NCBI GenBank assembly: GCA_021776755.1
Contig: JAJFFI010000175.1
Span: 1 to 5,197 of the forward strand
DNA from: Alphaproteobacteria bacterium
GTDB lineage: Bacteria; Pseudomonadota; Alphaproteobacteria; JAJFFI01
Length of the DNA: 5,197 nucleotides
Reading direction: 5' to 3'
A program made the translations under genes and the position numbers. Positions 1-5,197 of this stretch are shown here, piece by piece; position 1 is the stretch's first letter, and the number at the start of each line of letters is the position of its first letter. The notes beneath the pieces are model-generated. The model had not been told where the DNA came from and did no database searches. It saw only the letters and a list, made by a program, of their open reading frames with translations.

Positions 1-26
1 GCCAAACGGCAGCCGGTAGGTCTGCC

Positions 27-1484
27 GTGAACGACGCTCCACCAACCGGCCTCGCGGGCCAACCCGGCCCGGCCAACGGCTCTCCGGATGCCCCGCAAAC
101 CGGGGCAGGCCACCGGCTTCTGGCCGAGGATGCCACCGAGAAGCATCTGCGCGGACTTGCGGGCCTGTTTCTCGCGCGGCCCTGGTTCGACGATTTCAGC
201 TTCTGGATGCTGCGCCGGTGGTTTTTCCCGGGATCGCGGCTCTGGGCGGCGGCGCGGATGGCGCATGGCTCGCCCGAGCGGTTCTACGATGCCGTGCCGA
301 TGAAGCGCCCGCCGGGCGATGACCGGCGACTGCTGTCCGCGCTCGGCAAGTTCGAGGTGGCGCGCGCAACGATCAACGCACTCGAGGTAGAATGGCGAAA
401 GGTCTTCTTCGGGCCAGACGGGCGCGGTACCGACTACCGGGTGGCGGTGGAGTCCGCCCGTCTCGACCGGCGGCATCAATACAACACCACGCGGCGCCAG
501 TTCCGCTTTTTGCTCAGGCACGACATCCCGCTGGTCCGCCGCAATACCCAGACGCCGGATGAGGTCGCAGCCATCTATGGCGCCGCGATCGATGCGCCCG
601 AGTCCTTTTTCGCGCCACCCGATCCGATGCCCGGAATTGAGGTCTCCCGCAGTATGCCGGGCGTGAACGGCCCCGAATACTGGCTTCGTTTTCAAAGCCC
701 CTCGGCCCGGCTTGGCGACACGGTCTATGCCAGGGTCCATGAGCCCGAGGGGGTTACCAATCCGCCAACGATCATTTTTGGCCATGGCGTCTGCGTCGAG
801 TTCGATCACTGGCACGGACTCATCGACGAGGTCGACGCGCTGTGCGCCATGGGCATCCGGGTGATCCGGCCCGAGGCGCCGTGGCATGGCCGCCGGGTGG
901 TGCCGGGTTCGTTTGGCGGCGAGCACTTCGTCGCGACCTTTCCGCTCGGCGCGCTCGATACCTTCACCGGCGCGCTCCAGGAATGGTCGGTGCTGGCCGA
1001 CTGGGCGCGGCGGACGTCGACCGGCCCGCTCGCGATGGGCGGCAGCAGTCTTGGCGCGCTGATGAGCCAGCTCGCGGCCGACCGCTCGCGGGATTGGCCC
1101 GAACGCCTGCGGCCTGATGCGCTGCTTCTCATCACCCATTGCGCGAAGATGATCGAGGCGCTGATGCTGGGGCGCCTCGCGCAGATCTGGGGCGATGCCG
1201 ACGCCGTCCGCGCGCACGGCTGGACGATGGAACTTGCCGACACCTACATGCAGATCATCAGCCCATCGAGGCCGCCCGTCGTGCCTCCGGAGCGCATCGT
1301 GACAGTGCTGGGCAGCCGGGATAGGGTGACGCCCTATGCCAGCGGCCGGGCAATGGTCGACCAATGGGGGGTGCCGCCCGAGAACCGATTCATCTGGCGG
1401 CGCGGCCATTTTACCGTACCGATGACGATGATCCGCAACCACGCACCGCTTGAACGGTTCCGGCAGATCATGAACGAAATCTGA
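27..1484 (+). CDS. Alpha/beta hydrolase, ABHD18 (DUF2048)-like, probable lipid acyl hydrolase
   Basis: The 485-residue product has a complete alpha/beta hydrolase core in its C-terminal half. An oxyanion-type turn FGHGVC is at about residues 251-256, followed by a conserved EAPWHGRR stretch near 286-293. The nucleophile elbow is G-S-S-L-G, with Ser341 as nucleophile. The likely acid is Asp432 in GSRDRVTP and the catalytic histidine is His461 in RRGHF. The order and spacing (E-P-x-x-G-x-R, then G-P-L-x-M-G-x-S-x-G, then a late Asp and G-H) resemble the ABHD18/DUF2048 family as I remember it. The first 30 or so residues are a low-complexity Pro/Gly/Ala stretch; residues 40-75 are rich in Trp, Phe and Arg and might lie against a membrane. 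The GTG start has a weak GGTAGG six bases upstream, but the frame has no stop before the window edge, so the start may lie further left. The next gene begins 35 bp downstream, suggesting an operon. The fold call is firm; the lipid substrate is inferred. Confidence 0.85.
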   Translation: MNDAPPTGLAGQPGPANGSPDAPQTGAGHRLLAEDATEKHLRGLAGLFLARPWFDDFSFWMLRRWFFPGSRLWAAARMAHGSPERFYDAVPMKRPPGDDRRLLSALGKFEVARATINALEVEWRKVFFGPDGRGTDYRVAVESARLDRRHQYNTTRRQFRFLLRHDIPLVRRNTQTPDEVAAIYGAAIDAPESFFAPPDPMPGIEVSRSMPGVNGPEYWLRFQSPSARLGDTVYARVHEPEGVTNPPTIIFGHGVCVEFDHWHGLIDEVDALCAMGIRVIRPEAPWHGRRVVPGSFGGEHFVATFPLGALDTFTGALQEWSVLADWARRTSTGPLAMGGSSLGALMSQLAADRSRDWPERLRPDALLLITHCAKMIEALMLGRLAQIWGDADAVRAHGWTMELADTYMQIISPSRPPVVPPERIVTVLGSRDRVTPYASGRAMVDQWGVPPENRFIWRRGHFTVPMTMIRNHAPLERFRQIMNEI

Positions 1485-1511
1485 CGCAATCGCCCGGGGG
1501 CGGGCTTGGTC

Positions 1512-1517
1512 AGGGGG
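1512..1517 (+). promoter_or_regulatory. Ribosome binding site of the acyltransferase gene (close spacing)
   Basis: AGGGGG lies two bases before the ATG at 1520, closer than the usual five to nine. It is 20 bases before the alternative ATG at 1538, which is too far. The site therefore favours 1520, but initiation may be weak or helped by coupling to translation of the hydrolase gene, whose stop codon is 35 bp upstream. Confidence 0.45.
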
Positions 1518-1519
1518 AT

Positions 1520-3004
1520 ATGTACACCGACATAACAATGCCCTTCTGGGTCGCGGCAGCCCTCTGCATCCTGGCGCTGCTTGGAGTGTACCGCTATGCC
1601 GTCGTACCGATCTGGCGGTGGCAGTGGGGGCGGCGCTCGCGGCACATCCTGGAGGAGGTGAACCCCCATCTCCAGCTCAAGCTCTCTCCCTTCACGCTGA
1701 CCCCCCGCCGGGTGCTGGCGGACCGGCTCGCCAACGACGCCCAGGTCCAGGCGGCGGTCGCCGCGACGGCAGCCGAGCGCGGCGTTCCGGTCCAAACCGT
1801 GCAGAAGGAAGTGCAGCGCATCGCCTACGCGATGGTGCCGGCGTTCAACCCGTATTTCTATTTCCGCATCGGCTACTGGCTCGCGCGCGGCGCCTTGCAG
1901 TCTCTCTACCGGGTCCGGATCGCCTTCAGTACGACGGACGCGCTCACCCGGGTGAAGGGCGAGAACTGCGTCATCTTCCTGATGAACCACCGTTCCAATG
2001 TCGACTACGTGCTGGTCAGCTACCTGACCGCCCAGCGCACCATGCTGTCATTTGGCGTTGGGGAGTGGTCGCATATCTGGCCGATCCAGCCGCTGATGCG
2101 GGCAGCGGGTGGCTATTTCCTCCGCCGCGACTCCGGCGATCCGCTCTACCGCCGGGTGCTCGAGCGTTACGTCCAGATGGCGACCGAGGCCCGGGTGCCC
2201 CATGCGATCTTTCCCGAAGGCGCACTCTCGCCCGATGGCGGCCTGCAGGCAGCGCGAGTCGGGCTGCTCAGCTACATGACCAAGACCTTCAACCCGGCAA
2301 CTTCGCCGGACATCGTCTTCATTCCCATCGGCACCAACTATGACCGGGTGCCGGAAGACCGCAACATGCTGACCCATACCTCGGCCGAGTTCCGCAAGAT
2401 GGGCCGCGGCCATGTCTACAAGTCGGGCGCCCAGATTTCTGGACGGATAATATGGGAGATGCTGATGCGCAAGCGCTCGTTCGGCTATGCCTGCGCGCAG
2501 TTCGGGGCGCCGGTCTCGCTTGCAGACTGGCTCCGCAATCAATGGGTCGATTGGGCCTCGCTCGACCGCGAGGGCCGGTTCTTCTGGCTCAACCGGCTGG
2601 CCGTGGAACTGATGGACGAAATCGAGACGCTGATCCCGGTCGTGCCGGTCGCGGCACTTGCCGCGGTCCTGCTCGAAGGCGGTGGGGCGCCGGTGAGCGC
2701 CGACGCGCTTGAGGACGGCTATGCCGAAATGCTGGGCCGGGCGCGCGCTGCCGACGCTAAGGACGGGGGCGTTTGCGTCATCGTCCCGCGAAAAGGAAAC
2801 GATGAAGGTTTCGGCCACGCCGTGCGGATGCTCGAGGGGCGCGGAGTCCTGAAAAGCACCGGCGAAGGCGGCTATGTCATTGCCGAAGGCGCGCGGGACC
2901 TGGTCCGGTATTACGCCAAGTCCATCGAACAGTTCGTCGGCCCGGTCACGCCGGGCGAAACGGCGCCCGATGCCCAGATCGAAGCTCAGCGGGCGCTTTC
3001 GTAA
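1520..3004 (+). CDS. PlsB-like glycerol-3-phosphate/lysophospholipid acyltransferase, membrane-anchored
   Basis: This 494-residue protein carries the acyltransferase motif blocks in order. Motif I is NHRSNVDY with the H-x4-D pair His157/Asp162. Motif II is GGYFLRRDSGDPLYRRV from residue 197. Motif III is FPEGALSPDGG from 231, and motif IV is FIPIGTNYD from 267. The C-terminal LVRYYAKSI (461-469) resembles the end of PlsB-type enzymes, so GPAT-like is favoured over PlsC-like. These enzymes move an acyl group onto glycerol 3-phosphate or a lysolipid at the inner membrane. Residues 8-30 form one hydrophobic segment, a likely anchor. At 494 residues it is far shorter than E. coli PlsB (about 807). 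The usual arginine of motif III is Leu236, so the acceptor is uncertain. The ATG at 1520 follows an AGGGGG only two bases away; the in-frame ATG at 1538 (Met7) is a possible alternative. It follows the hydrolase gene by 35 bp and probably shares its transcript. Confidence 0.87.
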   Translation: MYTDITMPFWVAAALCILALLGVYRYAVVPIWRWQWGRRSRHILEEVNPHLQLKLSPFTLTPRRVLADRLANDAQVQAAVAATAAERGVPVQTVQKEVQRIAYAMVPAFNPYFYFRIGYWLARGALQSLYRVRIAFSTTDALTRVKGENCVIFLMNHRSNVDYVLVSYLTAQRTMLSFGVGEWSHIWPIQPLMRAAGGYFLRRDSGDPLYRRVLERYVQMATEARVPHAIFPEGALSPDGGLQAARVGLLSYMTKTFNPATSPDIVFIPIGTNYDRVPEDRNMLTHTSAEFRKMGRGHVYKSGAQISGRIIWEMLMRKRSFGYACAQFGAPVSLADWLRNQWVDWASLDREGRFFWLNRLAVELMDEIETLIPVVPVAALAAVLLEGGGAPVSADALEDGYAEMLGRARAADAKDGGVCVIVPRKGNDEGFGHAVRMLEGRGVLKSTGEGGYVIAEGARDLVRYYAKSIEQFVGPVTPGETAPDAQIEAQRALS

Positions 3005-3008
3005 GCGC
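2993..3008. terminator. Short stem-loop across the acyltransferase stop codon, possible weak bidirectional terminator
   Basis: GCGCTT at 2993-2998 and AAGCGC at 3003-3008 form a perfect 6-bp stem around a TCGT loop that overlaps the TAA stop of the acyltransferase gene. It sits between two convergent genes whose stop codons are 13 bp apart, where a two-way terminator would be useful. Neither strand has a T run after the stem, so classical intrinsic termination is not supported, and the structure may be chance in GC-rich sequence. Confidence 0.2.
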
Positions 3009-3017
3009 GCCACGGCC

Positions 3018-4799
3018 TTACGGCGTGAGCGGCCATATCCACAGGATCAGCGGCACCGCAATTGCCACGATTAGGACTTCCAGCGGCAGCCCGACGCGCC
3101 AGTAGTCGCCGAACTTGTACCCGCCCGGCCCCATCACCAGCATGTTGTTCTGGTGCCCGATGGGGGTGAGGAACGCGCAGGACGCGCCCACGGCGACCGC
3201 CATCAGGAAGGGATCGGCGCTCCATCCACTCTGCTGCCCGATGCTGGCGGCGATGGGCGCCATGACGACCGCCGTCGCCGCGTTGTTCATGATGTCAGAG
3301 AGCGTCATCGTCGCAATCAGAATAAGCGTGAGCAGCACGACAGGGTTGGTTGACGTCTGACGGATGGCTTCCGCAATCAGCTGGGTGCCGCCGCTGGCAT
3401 CGAGCGCGCCGCCGATCGGAATCATTGCGCCCAGCAGCACGATCACCGGCCAGTCGATGGCGTCATAGATGCGCCGGACCGGCATGACGTTACTCAGAAC
3501 CAGCCCCAGCAGGGCGCCGCAGAGCGCAAGTTGCAACGAGACGAGACCGAAAGCGGAAAGCGCGATGGCCGTGCCGAAGATTCCCACAGCCATGAGCGCG
3601 CTCCATTTGCCACGGCCCATCGAGAGATCCCGTTGGGCAAGCGGCAGGAGCGACATGTTCGAGAAAAGATCGGGGAGCCGCGCTTCGTCGCCCTGGATCA
3701 GCAGGATGTCGCCGGGGCGGAGTTTCTCGTCGAGCAGCCGGCCCTCGACGCGTGTGCCCTGGCGCGAGATGGCGATGAGGTTGATGCCGTAGCGGCTCCG
3801 CAGCCGCATCGAGTTCGCAGTCCGCCCGGTGAGCCGCGAGCCCGACTGCACGACGGCTTCCGCAAGCTTAATGTGGCCCTCGGCAAGGTCTTCCCGGATC
3901 GGCTTGTCGCCGACCAGCTCGAACCCGAACCCGCTCACCATCTTCTCGATCCCTGCCGATGACGCTTCGACGATGACGATGTCGTTCGCCTTCAGCGTCT
4001 CCTGCTGGGCCCGGCTGAGGATGCGGCGCTTCCTGCGGATGATGCCGACGATCATCGGCGTCTCGTCCTTGATCGCGTCCTCGATGTCGCTGACCACCAT
4101 GCCGACGGCTTTGGAGTTCTTTGGAACCCGTGCTTCGGTCAGATAATCCTCGACGTCGAAAAGATCTTCCGCGGCACTCGACGAACGGCGCTCCTTCGGG
4201 ATCAGGCGCCAGCCGGCAAAAATGAGAAAGACGATGCCGAGCAGCGCGATCACCGCGCCGACGGGCGTGAAACCGAACATCCCGAACGACTCGCCGGTCG
4301 CCTCCGCCCGGTAGGTTGCGACGATGATGTTGGGCGGTGTGCCGATCAGGGTCGTGAGACCGCCCAGAATTGAGGCGAAGGACAGCGGCATCAGGATGAT
4401 TGCCACCGGGCGCTTGGCCTTGATGGCCGACTGGATCGCCATTGGCATCAGGAGCGCGAGTGCGCCGACATTGTTCATGAAGCCCGACAGCACACCCGCC
4501 AGCAGCGACAGCGCCGTGATATGGGTGGTCGTCGACCCGGTAAACGGCTCGACCAGGCGTGAGAGATATTCGACGGCGCCTGAGTCCGAGAGCGCCTTGC
4601 TGACAATCAGGACCACGGCCACCGTGATGACGGCGGGATGCCCGAAGCCGAGAAAAGCTTTCTCCACCGGCACCACGCCGAGGGCCATTGCGGCGACGAG
4701 CCCGGCGAAGGCGACGACGTCGTAGCGCCAGAAGCCCCAGATGAACATCACGAGGAGCGCACCCAGGATGCAGAAGACGATGATCTGGTCAGGTGTCAT
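3018..4799 (-). CDS. SLC13/DASS-family anion permease with two RCK_C (TrkA-C) domains
   Basis: The 593-residue product is an integral membrane carrier with two related halves. The first half (about residues 5-200) has hydrophobic helices, the hairpin motif FMNNVGALALLMP (Asn109/Asn110) and GGLTTLIGTPPN (146-157). The second half (about 398-590) repeats this as SDIMNNAATAVVMAP (501-515) and FLTPIGHQNNMLVMGPGGY (543-561). Between them lies a soluble stretch with two RCK_C/TrkA-C type domains, about 213-298 and 302-385; each holds a GD or ND-I-x-(I/L)-(V/I) strand pattern. Family members carry sulfate, di- and tricarboxylates or similar anions, usually with sodium; the substrate cannot be read here, and the RCK_C pair may sense a ligand. 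I chose the ATG at 4799 because the first helix follows at once and matches the usual family N-terminus. The open frame continues upstream to 5084, but that 95-residue extension is Arg/Pro-rich, not family-like, and covers the promoter. No Shine-Dalgarno is visible before the start. Confidence 0.9.
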   Translation of the reverse strand: MTPDQIIVFCILGALLVMFIWGFWRYDVVAFAGLVAAMALGVVPVEKAFLGFGHPAVITVAVVLIVSKALSDSGAVEYLSRLVEPFTGSTTTHITALSLLAGVLSGFMNNVGALALLMPMAIQSAIKAKRPVAIILMPLSFASILGGLTTLIGTPPNIIVATYRAEATGESFGMFGFTPVGAVIALLGIVFLIFAGWRLIPKERRSSSAAEDLFDVEDYLTEARVPKNSKAVGMVVSDIEDAIKDETPMIVGIIRRKRRILSRAQQETLKANDIVIVEASSAGIEKMVSGFGFELVGDKPIREDLAEGHIKLAEAVVQSGSRLTGRTANSMRLRSRYGINLIAISRQGTRVEGRLLDEKLRPGDILLIQGDEARLPDLFSNMSLLPLAQRDLSMGRGKWSALMAVGIFGTAIALSAFGLVSLQLALCGALLGLVLSNVMPVRRIYDAIDWPVIVLLGAMIPIGGALDASGGTQLIAEAIRQTSTNPVVLLTLILIATMTLSDIMNNAATAVVMAPIAASIGQQSGWSADPFLMAVAVGASCAFLTPIGHQNNMLVMGPGGYKFGDYWRVGLPLEVLIVAIAVPLILWIWPLTP

Positions 4800-4852
4800 G
4801 CGGTAAGGATTCTGCGCGGAGATGCGCGCGAAATTGCGAGATCTGAACGGGC

Positions 4853-4880
4853 ATAATAGGGCGCGCCGATCCGATAACAA
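4853..4880 (-). promoter_or_regulatory. Predicted sigma70-like promoter for the SLC13 permease gene
   Basis: Reading the minus strand, TTGTTA (4880-4875) and TATTAT (4858-4853) are separated by 16 bp. These are near-consensus -35 and -10 hexamers and stand out in GC-rich surroundings. Transcription would start near 4846, giving a leader of about 46 nt before the ATG at 4799. The placement supports the shorter start, since the longer reading frame would run through the promoter. Confidence 0.5.
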
Positions 4881-4901
4881 AACCTCCCAGGTTGGTGTGC
4901 C

Positions 4902-4939
4902 CGCGAATTGCCTTCGATTGGCCATGCCGGGCGCGAATT
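4902..4939. repeat. Spaced direct repeat CGCGAATT, possible regulator site
   Basis: The octamer CGCGAATT occurs at 4902-4909 and 4932-4939, exactly 30 bp apart, close to three helical turns, just upstream of the predicted permease promoter. A near copy, CGCGAAATT, is at 4827-4835 in the permease leader. Two same-face copies between divergent genes would suit a shared regulator, but the units are short and could be coincidental. Confidence 0.25.
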
Positions 4940-4981
4940 TTTCCGTCACCATGCTGTTGCAGGCGTGGCCACATGATATGA

Positions 4982-5035
4982 GTGGAGCGCCAAAACACCA
5001 GCGCGGTGCGGGCAGCCCCGCCAACCGCGCTCCAC
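4982..5035 (+). promoter_or_regulatory. Stem-loop with competing long-range pairing in the leader of the TAXI receptor gene
   Basis: A strong local hairpin forms from GCGCGGT (5001-5007) with ACCGCGC (5024-5030), continued by GCGGG (5008-5012) with CCCGC (5017-5021). That makes 12 base pairs closed by a CAGC loop, with a two-base bulge at 5022-5023. A second perfect 9-bp pairing joins GTGGAGCGC (4982-4990) to GCGCTCCAC (5027-5035) and competes for 5027-5030. The structure ends 47 bases before the ATG at 5083. No T run follows it on the + strand, so it is not a plain terminator. It could be a leader structure or an operator; I do not recognise a known riboswitch. Confidence 0.4.
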
Positions 5036-5073
5036 GGAAAAGACCGTCCATGGGCAGGACAGCGAACAAATCC

Positions 5074-5078
5074 GGAGG
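5074..5078 (+). promoter_or_regulatory. Strong ribosome binding site of the TAXI receptor gene
   Basis: GGAGG lies four bases before the ATG at 5083. It is the clearest Shine-Dalgarno sequence in the window and fixes the start of the right-edge gene, which is also supported by the signal peptide that begins there. Confidence 0.75.
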
Positions 5079-5082
5079 ACAC

Positions 5083-5197
5083 ATGCGGCGCGCGCGCTTG
5101 CGCCGGGCGTTGGCTGTCCTTGTAGCGATTTTGGCGGCGGCACCTCTTGCTTCAGCCGAAGACCTTCAGTTCTTCCGTATCGGGACCGGCGCCTCGA
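5083..5197 (+). CDS. TAXI-family TRAP transporter periplasmic solute receptor (5' part only)
   Basis: Only the first 38 codons are present; the gene continues past the window end. The translation starts with a typical Sec signal peptide: basic n-region RRARLRR, a hydrophobic core of about residues 9-22, and an A-S-A cleavage site at 23-25. The mature protein begins EDLQFFRIGTGAS, which closely matches the conserved first strand of TAXI (TRAP-associated extracytoplasmic immunogenic) receptors, where F-x-x-I-G-T-G is followed by G-G-x-Y. Such receptors bind solutes such as glutamate or other carboxylates in the periplasm and hand them to a TRAP membrane subunit, often a fused DctQM-type protein encoded nearby. 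Start choice rests on the strong GGAGG four bases upstream. The gene is divergent from the SLC13 permease. The call rests on a short stretch, but the combination of signal peptide and motif is distinctive. Confidence 0.75.
   Translation, partial: MRRARLRRALAVLVAILAAAPLASAEDLQFFRIGTGAS

Noticed and set aside
1492..1505. Small hairpin GCCCG-GGGG-CGGGC between the hydrolase and acyltransferase genes as a terminator.
   Set aside because: Only a 5-bp stem with no T run after it, in a 35-bp gap that looks intra-operonic.
1334..1990. A 218-codon minus-strand frame spanning the hydrolase end and acyltransferase start.
   Set aside because: It is antisense to two supported genes, shows no domain, and has low-complexity charged composition typical of a shadow frame.
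2048..3013. A 321-codon open frame on the minus strand opposite the acyltransferase gene.
   Set aside because: It lies wholly antisense to a gene with clear motifs, its product is Arg/His/Asp-rich with no recognisable domain, and long antisense frames are common in GC-rich DNA.
3531..3962. A 143-codon + strand frame opposite the permease gene.
   Set aside because: It is antisense to the RCK_C and membrane regions of a well-supported permease and has a charged, domain-free product.
4954..4982. Possible + strand promoter for the TAXI gene (CTGTTG, 17 bp, TATGAG).
   Set aside because: Both hexamers match the consensus poorly; no convincing + strand promoter is visible in the intergenic region.
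5083..5157. Tat-type signal peptide because of the RR pairs at the TAXI receptor N-terminus.
   Set aside because: The arginine pairs are not in an S-R-R-x-F-L-K context; a normal Sec signal with an ASA cleavage site explains the sequence.

Overview
This window is GC-rich, tightly packed bacterial DNA carrying three complete or nearly complete genes and the first 38 codons of a fourth. The high G+C, the TAXI-type TRAP receptor, and the pairing of an alpha/beta hydrolase with a short PlsB-type acyltransferase suggest a Gram-negative proteobacterium, most likely an alphaproteobacterium. This placement is inferred from general character, not from a marker gene. There are no RNA genes, CRISPR arrays, insertion sequences or phage genes that I can see.

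Left part (27-3004, + strand): an ABHD18/DUF2048-like alpha/beta hydrolase is followed after 35 bp by a membrane-anchored acyltransferase of the PlsB/GPAT type. They look like one operon, probably acting on glycerolipids: one protein with a hydrolase triad that could remove acyl groups, the other with acyltransferase motifs that could add them. The hydrolase frame is open to the left edge, so its true start may lie outside the window. The acyltransferase keeps the catalytic H-x4-D but has lost the arginine normally found in the E-G-x-R motif, so its acceptor is uncertain.

Middle (3018-4799, - strand): an SLC13/DASS-type anion permease of 593 residues with two cytoplasmic RCK_C (TrkA-C) domains inserted between two membrane halves. 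It converges on the acyltransferase gene, with only 13 bp between the two stop codons. A good sigma70-like promoter lies just upstream of it on the minus strand.

Right part (4800-5197): a 283-bp divergent intergenic region with that promoter, a spaced direct repeat, and a strong stem-loop with a competing long-range pairing. It is followed by a strong Shine-Dalgarno sequence and the start of a TAXI-family TRAP transporter periplasmic receptor, cut by the window end. Two carboxylate/anion uptake systems thus face away from each other across a shared control region.

I found no clear undescribed defence or mobile system. The most interesting points are the hydrolase-acyltransferase pair, its altered acyltransferase motif, and the structured leader of the TAXI receptor gene.
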